Numbered from the stretch's first letter, positions 25,852 through 34,466 are shown. The stretch is 64,000 bases of DNA from Chloroflexota bacterium (GCA_016875535.1 VGPF01000006.1:1-64000); one strand, 5' to 3'. The notes: generated by a model not told the origin, from the sequence alone. Program-made: numbers and translations.

Positions 25852-26814
25852 CTACGCCATCTTGATGGCGATCTTCCCCACGCCCTTGCGCTCCTCCAGG
25901 TAGCGGTGCGCCTCCGCCGCCTGCGCCATGGGGAAGACGGTGACGGGCACCGGCTTCAGCACGCCCGATCCGAAGAGGTCCAAGACCTTGGCGTACTCGC
26001 TGCGCGGCAGCTGGTGCAAGCCCGCGCTGCCGTAGACGATGGAGATGCCGCGCACCAGGTCCAGAACGTGGAAGCGCACCATCGGGTCGCCGCTGCTGAA
26101 GCCCAGGAGCACCATGCGCCCGTCGTCGGCGAGGCACTTGATACCCTTGCCCACCGCTTCGCCGCCCAGGCCGTCCAGCACCAGGTCAACGCCGCGATTC
26201 CCCGTCAGGCGCATCGTCTCCGGCGCGAAGTCGTGCGTCGAGTAGTTGATCAGTTCGTCGGCCCCGAAGCTCTTGGCGAGCTCCAGCTTCGCCGGGCTGC
26301 TCGCCGTCGCGATGACCTTCGCCCCCAGGTGCTTCGCGATCTGCACCGCCGCGATGCCGACGCCATTTCCCGCCGAGTGGATGAGGGCCGTCTGCCCTCG
26401 CTGGAGCCTGCCGCGGACGGCCAGCGAGCACCAGGCCGTCATGAAGATCTGGGGGACCGTCGCCGCCTGCTCCATCGCCATCCCGCTTGGCACAGCGAAG
26501 ACAGCATCCTGCTTCGCGATGAAGTATTCGGCGTACGAGCCGCGCAGCTTGAAGGCCAGGACGCGCTCGCCCGGCCTGCACGTGGTCACGCCCGCGCCCA
26601 CGGCCTCCACCGTCCCCGAGCCTTCCAGGCCGGGGCAGAAGGGGAGGCTCTGCACCTTGATATGCCCCTTGCGGAAGGCGATATCGGCATAGTTGACGCC
26701 CGCATAGGCCGTCTTGACCAGCACCTCCCCAGGCCCGGGCGATGGCCTGGGCACGTCATCGAGGCGCAGGACGTCAGCTGCGCCGGTCTGGTGGAAGCGG
26801 ATAGCGCGCATCAA
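25852..26814 (-). CDS. Quinone oxidoreductase-like MDR protein (zinc-free)
   Basis: This 320-residue protein starts MMRAIRFHQTGAADVL. The GroES-like domain has PGEVLVKTAYAGVNYADI, with no catalytic zinc Cys, and GLEGSGTVEAVGAGV. The Rossmann part has HSAGNGVGIAAVQIAKHLGAKV near residue 142. Lack of zinc ligands and the GVNYAD motif mark the NADPH:quinone reductase branch. It reduces quinones or alpha,beta-unsaturated carbonyls. It is divergent from the AT-rich islet. Confidence 0.88.
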   Translation of the reverse strand: MMRAIRFHQTGAADVLRLDDVPRPSPGPGEVLVKTAYAGVNYADIAFRKGHIKVQSLPFCPGLEGSGTVEAVGAGVTTCRPGERVLAFKLRGSYAEYFIAKQDAVFAVPSGMAMEQAATVPQIFMTAWCSLAVRGRLQRGQTALIHSAGNGVGIAAVQIAKHLGAKVIATASSPAKLELAKSFGADELINYSTHDFAPETMRLTGNRGVDLVLDGLGGEAVGKGIKCLADDGRMVLLGFSSGDPMVRFHVLDLVRGISIVYGSAGLHQLPRSEYAKVLDLFGSGVLKPVPVTVFPMAQAAEAHRYLEERKGVGKIAIKMA

Positions 26815-26941
26815 ACTATTGCCTTCTTCCCAGAAAGTGGCAGATATAATAACCTGCTTCTAATGCTAGGTGATACCTCCACACGAAAAGGGCAAAGTTA
26901 GGTGGCCAGATCAACGACACCTCGACTTGGAGCGACTAACT

Positions 26942-27532
26942 GTGAGTATTCAGCTTCAAACTATTGTTGATGACTTCGCCCACGCCCTCAAAGTTGTGGA
27001 CTCAAATAGCCCAATTGGCAAATCAAAAAATCGAACATATAAACCTGGAGTAGGCCCTCTAACTGAGGCCCAAGCCATGAAATATGACCTGGATGTTCTC
27101 AAAGCCGAAAAACCAGGCTTGTACCTAGACGCCGGCCCAGTGAAGTACCCTGGGGCTTCCGCATACTGTGACTTGGTTCTTCCAGGGAGTTGGGCTCTGG
27201 AATTCAAACTACTAAGGCCCTATGGCGACAATGACAAACCCGCCGAACATTGGTCAGAGAATATCCTTCATCCTTACCCAGGTAACACAAGCTCCATCGG
27301 GGACGGACTCAAACTTAAGGCGAGCACTTTCCAAGAGCGCAAAGGCCTAATCGTGTTCGGGTTCGAGCATAGTCCTCCTCGGCTGGATCTTGAAATTGTT
27401 GTGCATTCATTTGAGCTTATAACTAGACAAATCCTTGGAATTTCGATTGGTCAGCGTTGCGTTGCCACATTTGGAGAATTAATCCATCCGACTCACCAGC
27501 AAGGACGGGTGTACGGCTGGGAGCTCATCTAG
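26942..27532 (+). CDS. AT-rich orphan protein with PD-(D/E)XK-like motif
   Basis: This is a protein of about 196 residues starting at GTG 26942 (MSIQLQTIVDDFAHALKVVD). An upstream GTG at 26870 would add 24 residues. Base composition is clearly poorer in GC than the flanking genes. Mid-protein AYCDLVLPGSWALEFKLLR shows D-x10-E-x-K, the shape of PD-(D/E)XK nucleases, followed by EHWSENILHPYPGNTSSIGD. It has no membrane segments. A TATAAT at 26845-26850 probably drives it. Nuclease activity is an inference from one motif; a defence or mobile-element role fits the islet context. Confidence 0.55.
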   Translation: MSIQLQTIVDDFAHALKVVDSNSPIGKSKNRTYKPGVGPLTEAQAMKYDLDVLKAEKPGLYLDAGPVKYPGASAYCDLVLPGSWALEFKLLRPYGDNDKPAEHWSENILHPYPGNTSSIGDGLKLKASTFQERKGLIVFGFEHSPPRLDLEIVVHSFELITRQILGISIGQRCVATFGELIHPTHQQGRVYGWELI

Positions 27533-27599
27533 TCCTTGAGCCTTATTCATATTTCTTTCTATGGTGTAGACTCTGCCAATTCTCAAAATGGGGTGGGTG

Positions 27600-27821
27600 A
27601 TGGAAACCGAACATCGTTTTATAGTCATGCCTACGAAGGAGGCCGCTTGGAATAATCTTGTAAGCCTCGATTATGCCCCAGGAGTCGCGCCACAACTCGC
27701 CAAACTCTTGAGCGAGCAACTGGGCAAACTGGATCATGGCTGGGACGTTGTATCTCATCAATTAGTTCCCATCGGTTCGCGGACTTATTCCATTTTCTTG
27801 ATGCGCCCCCAAAGTAAGTAA
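27600..27821 (+). CDS. Small protein resembling DUF4177
   Basis: This 73-residue protein starts METEHRFIVMPTKEAAWNNL. LAKLLSEQLGKLDHGWDVVSHQLV resembles the helix then GWE(L/V)VS strand that defines DUF4177, a small fold of unknown role. The start at 27600 has only a weak GGGTGGGT ahead of it. It lies in the same AT-rich islet as its neighbours and may be co-transcribed with the gene 67 nt upstream. Confidence 0.5.
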   Translation: METEHRFIVMPTKEAAWNNLVSLDYAPGVAPQLAKLLSEQLGKLDHGWDVVSHQLVPIGSRTYSIFLMRPQSK

Positions 27822-27973
27822 AAGCCTCGTTTTCCTCTAAATCTTTCATTAATCTCCTTTCATCGGAATAGGCGCCTTCACGCCCTATTTTTGCGCCATG
27901 CTATGCTCTCGGTCATTGTGCTCCAAGCACAGGCGCTAGCTGTAGGTTCCAGAGCATCAGTAAGGAGGGTGGC

Positions 27974-28375
27974 GTGACGGACAAGAGTTTCGATAAAGAG
28001 GTTCTCGGAAGGATGATGAAACTACAGAGAGCCTTCGATAATCTCAAAGGCCGTGTAAAGCGCATCGAAGAAAAGCACGATATCGCAGGCTTCCAGCAAC
28101 AACTAAACGGTCTCGACAAAAGATTGCGGCTCGTAGAGAAGTCGCTTCTGGACACGCGGCAACGCCTAGCTGTGGAGTCTATCTCTAGGGAGTGTGACGA
28201 GATTCTGATAGTCCTAGACCTGACGGCTGACCCAGAAGATCCTCGGAAGGCCAACGCGAGCAAAAAGGTTGTCACCACAGCCGCTTCAGCTAGAGAGCGA
28301 GCCAAATCGTCGAACACTCCAGAAAGCGTTGCCAAGGAAGTCAGCAGCCTCTGGAAGAAAGAACTCAAAAATTAG
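27974..28375 (+). CDS. Small coiled-coil protein, unknown function
   Basis: This 133-residue highly charged protein starts at GTG 27974 with AAGGAGGGT 3-5 nt ahead. Residues 8-65 (RMMKLQRAFDNLKGRVKRI, then LNGLDKRLRLVEKSLLDT) have heptad character of a coiled coil. The Lys/Ser-rich tail is probably disordered. No enzymatic motif is seen. It is the third gene of the AT-rich islet. Confidence 0.6.
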   Translation: MTDKSFDKEVLGRMMKLQRAFDNLKGRVKRIEEKHDIAGFQQQLNGLDKRLRLVEKSLLDTRQRLAVESISRECDEILIVLDLTADPEDPRKANASKKVVTTAASARERAKSSNTPESVAKEVSSLWKKELKN

Positions 28376-28570
28376 GCTTCACGGACATTTACCATACGTC
28401 ACTGTAGCCGCTCACGGGCCGCAAGGTTTTTCTGCGTTTCTTTCTTTCCGTGACCTGTGTTTTCCTGACCTCCTCCCTCGCTATCTCCCGCACTCGTTTT
28501 TCCGTCAATGTCTTTTGGTTTCGTCTCTTTTGCGTCAAGGGTTCCTCCTGAAATATGAATAACGCTCCCC

Positions 28571-28599
28571 TTGACCCCCTCTTTCGCCCTCGGTATACT
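28571..28599 (+). promoter_or_regulatory. Sigma-70-type promoter of tetR-menaquinone operon
   Basis: TTGACC (28571-28576) and TATACT (28594-28599) are spaced by exactly 17 bp. Transcription should start near 28606, inside the palindrome that follows. The 195 bp upstream (28376-28570) is T-rich and shows no gene. Confidence 0.85.
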
Positions 28600-28601
28600 T
28601 C

Positions 28602-28621
28602 AACCGACTGACCAGTCGGTT
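28602..28621. promoter_or_regulatory. TetR operator palindrome overlapping the start site
   Basis: AACCGACTG and CAGTCGGTT are exact inverted repeats around AC; the symmetry extends to CTTCA/TGAAG with one extra base on the right. It covers the predicted transcription start and lies 6 bp before the tetR ATG. The layout is typical of autorepression by TetR-family proteins. Confidence 0.85.
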
Positions 28622-28627
28622 TGAAGC

Positions 28628-29215
28628 ATGACGACCCAGAAACAGCAGACGCGCGAACGGCTCCTGGAAGTGGCCGAAGAGGTCTTCGCCCAGCGCGGCT
28701 ATTATGATGCCGCCGTGGACGAGATCGTCGAAAAGTCCGGCATGTCCAAGGGCGCCGTCTACTTCCACTTCCCCAGCAAGGAGCGCCTTTTCCTGGCCGT
28801 TATGGACCAGCTGGGCAAGCGCCTCATCCACCGCATCGAGCGCGAGATCGCGCCCCTGACCGACCCCGTCCGGCGCCTGGATATGGCGATGGAGACCACC
28901 GTCCGCACCCTCACCAAGCACAAGAGCCTGGCCAAGCTCCTCCTCGTCAAGGGCTACAGCATGGGCCCCGCCTTCGCCAAGAGGCGCCAGGAAATCATGG
29001 GGCGCTTCGCCGAGATGACGGAGGGCCTCATGCGTGAGGCCCAGGGCGAAAGCGCCCGCGTGGACGCCGGGCTGGCCGCCCTCGCCTGGCAGGGCGCCAT
29101 CAGCGAGACCGTGGTCCGCTGGCTGGAGACGGGGCGTCCCCACCCGGTGGAGGAGGCCCTGCCCACCCTGCGGGCCATGCTCCACGGCGCGCTGGGGATA
29201 GGCGAGGCGTCATGA
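28628..29215 (+). CDS. TetR/AcrR-family transcriptional regulator
   Basis: This 195-residue regulator has an N-terminal helix-turn-helix at residues 8-57: TRERLLEVAEEVFAQRGYYD, then IVEKSGMSKGAVYFHFPSKE. A C-terminal ligand-binding helical domain follows. Its gene is preceded by a near-perfect palindrome over its own promoter. Its TGA overlaps the ATG of the UbiA-like gene (ATGA), so it is the first gene of the menaquinone operon and probably controls the operon together with itself. The inducer is unknown. Confidence 0.92.
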   Translation: MTTQKQQTRERLLEVAEEVFAQRGYYDAAVDEIVEKSGMSKGAVYFHFPSKERLFLAVMDQLGKRLIHRIEREIAPLTDPVRRLDMAMETTVRTLTKHKSLAKLLLVKGYSMGPAFAKRRQEIMGRFAEMTEGLMREAQGESARVDAGLAALAWQGAISETVVRWLETGRPHPVEEALPTLRAMLHGALGIGEAS

Positions 29216-30096
29216 GCCAAGCCGCCGCAACCGCCGGCCGCGCGCCCCTGGGCAAGCTCGCCATCTTCGCCCGGTCCATCAAGTTCGAGCACAGCATCTT
29301 CGCCCTCCCCTTCGCCTACGCCGCCCTCTTCCTGGTGGAAGATGGCTGGCCATTGGCAAGCCATTTCCTCTGGATCACCCTCGCCATGGTCAGCGCCCGC
29401 ACCATCGCCATGGCCGCCAACCGCCTCATAGACGCGCAGATAGACGCGCGCAACCCGCGCACCGCCGGGCGCGCCCTGCCCGCGGGGCTCCTGGCGCGGC
29501 GCGATATGCTCCTCTTCATGGGCCTCTCGCTGGCCCTCTTCCTTCTCGCCGTCTACAACCTCAGCCAGTGGGCACAGCGCCTCTGGCCCGCCGCCCTCAC
29601 GCCCATGATCCTCTACCCCTATCTCAAGCGCTTCACCTGGCTCTGCCACTTCGGCATCGGCCTCGTCTATCTCGTCGTCCCCACGGGCGTCTGGCTCGCC
29701 GTTGCCGATGAGCTCACGGCGGGCTCCATCCTCCTGGCGGCAGGCGCGGCCCTCTGGGTCTCCGGCTTCGATGTCATCTACGCCCTCCAAGACCTCGCCT
29801 TCGACCGCAAGGAGGGCCTGCACTCCATCCCGGCGCGCTTCGGCAAGGTCTGGGCCTTGGCCATCGCGCGGGGCGTCCACCTCCTCACCATCGCCTTCGT
29901 CGTCGCCGCCGGGCCGCTCCTGGATGCAGGCGCCTTCTACTACACCGGCGTCGTCGCCTTCATCGCCCTCATCCTCTACGAGCACTGGCTCATGCGCTCG
30001 GGCGATGAATCGAAGATCGGCATGGCCTTCTTCAATATGAACGGCATCATCGCCGTCGTCTTCTTCCTCTTCGTCATGGCGGACGTCCTGGTCTGA
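29212..30096 (+). CDS. mqnP: UbiA-family prenyltransferase, menaquinone (MqnP-like)
   Basis: This 294-residue integral membrane protein has about eight hydrophobic segments. The first Asp-rich motif is NRLIDAQIDARN followed by RTAGRALPAG near residue 66. The second is YALQDLAFDRKEGL near 187. It attaches a polyprenyl tail to an aromatic acid. Its place beside UbiX-, UbiD-, MqnE-, MqnA- and MqnC-like genes assigns it to the late futalosine pathway (prenylation of 1,4-dihydroxy-6-naphthoate) rather than to ubiquinone. It is translationally coupled to tetR. Confidence 0.85.
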   Translation: MSQAAATAGRAPLGKLAIFARSIKFEHSIFALPFAYAALFLVEDGWPLASHFLWITLAMVSARTIAMAANRLIDAQIDARNPRTAGRALPAGLLARRDMLLFMGLSLALFLLAVYNLSQWAQRLWPAALTPMILYPYLKRFTWLCHFGIGLVYLVVPTGVWLAVADELTAGSILLAAGAALWVSGFDVIYALQDLAFDRKEGLHSIPARFGKVWALAIARGVHLLTIAFVVAAGPLLDAGAFYYTGVVAFIALILYEHWLMRSGDESKIGMAFFNMNGIIAVVFFLFVMADVLV

Positions 30097-30161
30097 TCCT
30101 GTCACCCTAAGCGATCCCGGTCCTCCGAGAAGCGAAGGGCCTGCGAGAAAGGAAACGAACG

Positions 30162-30794
30162 ATGCGCACATACGTCATAGGCATCACCGGGGCCAGCGGC
30201 GCCCCCTACGCCCGGCAGGTCCTCCGCGGCCTCCTGGAGCGCGGCTGCCACGTCAACCTCATCGTCTCTCCCGCCGGCGAGCGCGTCGTCGCCATCGAGC
30301 TCGGCCTGCAGATGAAGGGCGGACGCGCCGCGCGGCAGGAGCAGTGGGCCGATTACCTGGCCGTGGGCAAAGGCTCCCTGGAGCTTCTGCCCCACAAGGA
30401 CTTCGCCGCCTCCATCTCCAGCGGCTCTTCCCCCTTCGATGGCATGGCCGTCGTGCCATGCTCCATGGGCACCGTGGGACGCATCGCCCACGGCCTCTCC
30501 ACGAACCTCATCGAGCGCGCCGCCGATGTGGCGCTCAAGGAGAAGCGGCGGCTGGTCATCGTCCCGCGCGAAACGCCGCTTAACCTCATCCACCTGCGCA
30601 ATATGACGGCCCTGGCCGAAGCGGGCGCGGAGATACTCCCCGCCATGCCCGGCTTCTACCACCTGCCCAAGTCCGTGGACGACCTGGTGAACAGCGTCGC
30701 CGGGCGCATCCTCGATCGCCTGGGCGTTGAAAACGACCTCTATGCGCAGTGGCGCGGCGACCCGCTGGCCCAGCTGGCACAGGTGGACGAATAG
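30162..30794 (+). CDS. UbiX-family flavin prenyltransferase (MqnM-like)
   Basis: This 210-residue protein opens YVIGITGASGAPYARQVLRG, the FMN-binding start of UbiX/Pad1. It also shows SISSGSSPFDGMAVVPCSMGTVG near residue 85, and KEKRRLVIVPRETPLNLIHL near 127. UbiX makes prenylated FMN, the cofactor of UbiD decarboxylases; the UbiD-like gene follows 83 nt later, with a dispersed repeat in the gap. In the futalosine pathway this role is assigned to MqnM. Confidence 0.88.
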   Translation: MRTYVIGITGASGAPYARQVLRGLLERGCHVNLIVSPAGERVVAIELGLQMKGGRAARQEQWADYLAVGKGSLELLPHKDFAASISSGSSPFDGMAVVPCSMGTVGRIAHGLSTNLIERAADVALKEKRRLVIVPRETPLNLIHLRNMTALAEAGAEILPAMPGFYHLPKSVDDLVNSVAGRILDRLGVENDLYAQWRGDPLAQLAQVDE

Positions 30795-30803
30795 ATGAGT
30801 AAC

Positions 30804-30856
30804 ATCACCCTCTCCTCTCGGGCTGCGCTCGAGTTCCTCTCCCATCTAGGGAGAAG
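30804..30856 (-). repeat. Dispersed repeat with CTCTCCC hairpin and ACTCGAG core, copy 2 (inverted)
   Basis: Read on the minus strand it gives CTTCTCCCTAGATGGGAGAG, then GAACTCGAGCGCAGCCCGAG, then AGGAGAGGGTGAT. It aligns with 24701-24776 apart from a spacer. It separates the ubiX- and ubiD-like genes. Confidence 0.75.
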
Positions 30857-30877
30857 AGCGTAGGGGAAGACAGACCT

Positions 30878-32641
30878 ATGCCCTACCGTGATCTGCAACA
30901 GTTCGTGGCTGCCCTGGAGCGAGCCGGGGAGCTGAAGCGCGTCCGCGTTGAGGTGGACCCGGAGCTGGAAATCACCGAGATCGCCATCCGCCAGGTGCTC
31001 CAGAACGGTCCGGCCCTGCTCTTTGAAAAGGTCAAAGGCTCGCGCTACCCCCTGCTCATCAACGCCTTCGCCTCGCAGAAGCGCATCGAGATGGCCATCG
31101 GCAGGCCGCCGGCGGAGGTCGGCGCGCAGATCATCCATTTCATCGAAGAGCTCAACCCCCCTTCGCCCAAGACGCTCCTCCGCAACCGCAAGACCGTGCG
31201 GCTGCTGATGGCGGCGCGGCTCAAAAAGGCGCGCCGGGCCATCGCGCAAGAGGTCGTCGAACAGCCCAACCTGGAAGCATTGCCCGTCCTCAAGTGCTGG
31301 CCCGATGACGGCGGCCGCTTCTTCACCTTCTCGCCCACCCTCACCTACAACCCGGTGAACCGCCGCAGCAACTTCGGCCTCTACCGCCTTCAGATCTTCG
31401 ATAAGGCCGCCACGGGCATGCACTGGCAGCTCGGCAAGGGCGGCGGCTACCACTACTTCGAAGCCGAACAGCAGGGTAAGCCCCTGGAGGCGGCAGTCGT
31501 GGTCGGCGGCGACCCGGCGCTGATGCTCTCCGCCATCCTGCCTCTGCCGGAGGCGCTGGAGGAGATCGTCTTCAGCGGCCTGTTGCGGACAAAGCCTCTG
31601 CCCATGGTCCAGGCCAAGACCCTCAACATGCGCGTCCCCGCCAACGCCGAGTTCATTCTGGAGGGCAAGGTCCTCCCCGAGGAGCGGCGCATGGAAGGCC
31701 CCTTCGGCGACCACTTCGGCCACTACTCCAACGCCGCGCCCTTCCCCGTCTTCCACGTGAATACCGTCACGCGCCGTCGCGATCCCATCTACCCTGCCAC
31801 CGTCGTCGGCAAGCCGCCACAAGAGGACCGCTGGATGGGCGATGCCGCGCAGGAGTTCCTGAACCCCTTCCTCAAGCTCATCCGCCCTGAGGTCTCCGAC
31901 CTCTGGGCCTACTACGAGGCGGGCTTCCACAACCTCCTCGTCGTCTCCGTCAGGTCGCGCTTCGCCAAGGAGCCCCTCAAGACGGCCCTCGGCCTCTTCG
32001 GCGAAGGCCAGCTCTCCCTCACCAAGTGCATCATCCTCGTCGGCCCCGGCGTGGACCCCCGTGACTTCACCGCCGTCCTCCGCGAGGTCCACAAGCACTT
32101 CAGCGCCGGGAACGACTTCCTCCTCCTGCCGCGGGTCCCCCTGGACACCCTGGATTTCACGAGCTTCAAGATGCACCTGGGCAGCAAGATGGCCCTGGAT
32201 GCCACGCCCAAGGCCGGCGAGAACGGCGGCTCCTGGCCCTTCGATCCGCACTCCCTCGACCTGCGCCGCCTCGCGCCTGAAGTGACCGACTCCCGCCTGG
32301 TGGAGGAGACCCTTCTGGCGGTGAAGGTGCGCGGCGGCGGCAGCGACGTGGTCCGCCGCATCGCCTCCGCGCCGGAGGCGCGCGGCCTCAAGCTCATCGC
32401 GGCGGTGAGCGAGGATATCAACCTCAACGACCAGACCAGCCTCCTGTGGGGTATCTTTACCCGCTTCGACCCGGCGCGCGACGCCTTCTTTCCGGAGATG
32501 CGCTTCGAAGGGGCGGCCCCGCTCTACCGCGGCCCCCTCGCCATAGACGCCACTTGGAAGCAGGGCTATCCCGCGCCCCTGCTGATGGACAGCGCAATCG
32601 TAGATAAGGTGAACAAACGATGGAACGCTTACTGGACGTAG
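30878..32641 (+). CDS. UbiD-family decarboxylase (MqnL-like)
   Basis: This 587-residue prenyl-FMN-dependent decarboxylase starts MPYRDLQQFVAALERAGELKRV. Typical UbiD stretches include RRSNFGLYRLQIFDKAATGMHW near residue 163 and EGPFGDHFGHYSNAAPFPVFHV near 270, the region that carries the E-x-x-R/E acids (PEERRMEGPFGDHFG). Next to UbiX- and UbiA-like genes in an mqn operon, it should decarboxylate the carboxyl group of the prenylated naphthoate. It overlaps mqnE by 22 nt. Confidence 0.9.
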   Translation: MPYRDLQQFVAALERAGELKRVRVEVDPELEITEIAIRQVLQNGPALLFEKVKGSRYPLLINAFASQKRIEMAIGRPPAEVGAQIIHFIEELNPPSPKTLLRNRKTVRLLMAARLKKARRAIAQEVVEQPNLEALPVLKCWPDDGGRFFTFSPTLTYNPVNRRSNFGLYRLQIFDKAATGMHWQLGKGGGYHYFEAEQQGKPLEAAVVVGGDPALMLSAILPLPEALEEIVFSGLLRTKPLPMVQAKTLNMRVPANAEFILEGKVLPEERRMEGPFGDHFGHYSNAAPFPVFHVNTVTRRRDPIYPATVVGKPPQEDRWMGDAAQEFLNPFLKLIRPEVSDLWAYYEAGFHNLLVVSVRSRFAKEPLKTALGLFGEGQLSLTKCIILVGPGVDPRDFTAVLREVHKHFSAGNDFLLLPRVPLDTLDFTSFKMHLGSKMALDATPKAGENGGSWPFDPHSLDLRRLAPEVTDSRLVEETLLAVKVRGGGSDVVRRIASAPEARGLKLIAAVSEDINLNDQTSLLWGIFTRFDPARDAFFPEMRFEGAAPLYRGPLAIDATWKQGYPAPLLMDSAIVDKVNKRWNAYWT

Positions 32642-33726
32642 ACGGCGTCATCTTCCGCGATGAGTCCCTCCTCCCCATCTGGGAGAAGGTGCGCGCGGGC
32701 AAGCGCATCACCGTGGAGGACGGCGTCAAGCTCTACCGCTCGCCCGATTTCATCGCCGTCGGCGGCATGGCTGACTGGGCCAAGCGCCGGAAGTCCGGCG
32801 ATAACGTCTACTTCGTCTTCAACCGCCAGGTGAACCCCACGAACCTCTGCGTCCTCTCCTGCAAGTTCTGCGACTTCGCCGCCAAGCCGGGCGATACGCA
32901 CGCCTACGAGCTCTCCATGGAGGAGATGCTCGATTCCCTCCATGAGGAGATGACCGAAGTCCACATCGTCGGCGGCCACCATCCCACCTGGCCCTTCGAA
33001 AAGTACGTCGAGATCGTGGCGGCCATCCACAAGCGCTTCCCCAAGATGCAGATCAAGGCCTTCACCGCCGCTGAATGGGACTACTTCGAAAAGCGGTGGA
33101 AGGTCCCCGTGAAGGAGGCGATGCTGCGTATGAAGGAGGCCGGCCTCCAGACACTCCCCGGCGGCGGCGCAGAGGTCTTTTCCGACCGCGTCCGCAAGGA
33201 GCTCTTCCCCGGCAAGGCCGGCTGGAAGCGCTGGATCGAGATCCACCAGACGGCCCACCGCCTGGGCATCCCCTCCAACTCCACGATGCTCTACGGCCAC
33301 ATCGAGACCATCGAAGAGCGCGTCACCCACATGGACATCCTCCGCAAGGCCCAGGACGAAACGGGCGGCTTCCAGGTCTTCATCCCCCTGGAGTACCAGA
33401 TCGGCGATACCCACCTCGTGGCCCGCCAGGCCTCCGCCATAGACAACCTGCGCACCATCGCCGTCTCCCGCCTGATGCTGGACAACTTCAAGCACATCAA
33501 GGCCTACTGGGTCATGATGAGCGAAGAGGCCGCCGATATGGCGCTGAACTTCGGCGCCGACGATATGGACGGCACCATCGGCAAGGAGCGCATCGCCCAC
33601 GCCGCTAAGGCCGCCAGCCCCATCGGCCTCGTCCGCGAACACCTGGTGGAGCTGATCAAGGACGCCGGGAAGGTCCCCGTTGAGAGAGATGCCTTGTATA
33701 ACACGGTGAAGGTGTACAGGAACTAG
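32620..33726 (+). CDS. mqnE: Aminofutalosine synthase, radical SAM
   Basis: This 368-residue radical SAM enzyme has the CxxxCxxC cluster as CVLSCKFCDFAAKPGD near residues 77-84, preceded by VFNRQVNPTNL. HIVGGHHPTWPFEKYVEIV and GGGAEVFSDRVRKELFPGKA are typical of MqnE. It joins 3-(1-carboxyvinyloxy)benzoate to SAM to form aminofutalosine, the second step of the pathway. It overlaps the ubiD-like gene. The protein ends in VKVYRN; those last codons recur in the next, foreign gene. Confidence 0.93.
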   Translation: MERLLDVDGVIFRDESLLPIWEKVRAGKRITVEDGVKLYRSPDFIAVGGMADWAKRRKSGDNVYFVFNRQVNPTNLCVLSCKFCDFAAKPGDTHAYELSMEEMLDSLHEEMTEVHIVGGHHPTWPFEKYVEIVAAIHKRFPKMQIKAFTAAEWDYFEKRWKVPVKEAMLRMKEAGLQTLPGGGAEVFSDRVRKELFPGKAGWKRWIEIHQTAHRLGIPSNSTMLYGHIETIEERVTHMDILRKAQDETGGFQVFIPLEYQIGDTHLVARQASAIDNLRTIAVSRLMLDNFKHIKAYWVMMSEEAADMALNFGADDMDGTIGKERIAHAAKAASPIGLVREHLVELIKDAGKVPVERDALYNTVKVYRN

Positions 33727-33770
33727 GGCTGAGAATTGAGGAGCAAGAGAATAAAAAAACGAGAATACGG

Positions 33771-34466
33771 ATGCCAGAGACAACCAAAAGAAGCGGAGAA
33801 ACCTTAACTATTGCCCAGTTCGCAGCGGAAATAGGCTACTGGTACGACCAATATAAAAAGACTGCCTACTATGTGGGCGATGTACAGCGGAATATACCCG
33901 GATCTCCTGTTATTGAGGAGTATCTAAGTGCAAAAGCGAAGAAAGTAGGGTATCTCGATCTTGGTGATTTGAAGATGCTAGCCCTGTGGGGAGGCGACGA
34001 ACGTGGCAGAGCAAAGCACGTAGAAGGAAAGAACACCCCTTCCGCGGCAATATATGCAACCAAATCAGCAATGAGCCACCTCAATAATCCAGATGTCGCC
34101 CTGAGAAAACTCCTTTGCCTCAAGCAGTGGGGGCTTTCCTACGCAAGCAAAACGCTTAGGTTTATCGATCCCTTAGAGTATGGAGCATTGGATAGCTGGA
34201 TAAGAAAAGCAACTGAATCAATCATTGGCCAAATTCGAGACGGAGATGAGAACTCAATGGTGCGAGGCTATTTGCGCTTTATAGACCTGTGCAAGCGGAT
34301 ACAAAAATTAGCTGTCGCACAGAACCCTAGAAATCCCGAAACTGCAGGTGTTTGGTTCATAGCCGACATCGAAGATGCCCTGTACGAATTCGCCAGGTAC
34401 AGGAACTTAATTAACGATGGTCTAACGAATGCCAATCAACATCGGCCTCATGCCCTACCTCAATAG
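33771..34466 (+). CDS. AT-rich foreign gene inside the menaquinone operon, unknown
   Basis: This 231-residue protein is AT-rich with Lys/Ile/Asn codons unlike the operon around it. Its ATG at 33771 is 44 nt after mqnE. Its 3' end overlaps mqnA by 38 nt in another frame. LRKLLCLKQWGLSYASKTLRF, then IDPLEYGALDSWIRKA, recalls the helical section of OGG-like DNA glycosylases (xxASKxLxFxxPxxxxxxDsxV). The match is short and the catalytic Lys/Asp context is not clear. No membrane segments are seen. An 11-bp direct repeat, GTACAGGAACT, lies at 33714-33724 and 34397-34407. It is probably horizontally acquired; function is unknown. Confidence 0.7.
   Translation: MPETTKRSGETLTIAQFAAEIGYWYDQYKKTAYYVGDVQRNIPGSPVIEEYLSAKAKKVGYLDLGDLKMLALWGGDERGRAKHVEGKNTPSAAIYATKSAMSHLNNPDVALRKLLCLKQWGLSYASKTLRFIDPLEYGALDSWIRKATESIIGQIRDGDENSMVRGYLRFIDLCKRIQKLAVAQNPRNPETAGVWFIADIEDALYEFARYRNLINDGLTNANQHRPHALPQ

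Noticed and set aside
30740-32251. Long minus-strand open frame (503 codons) opposite the UbiD-like gene
   Set aside because: Antisense artefact of third-position GC; no family features.
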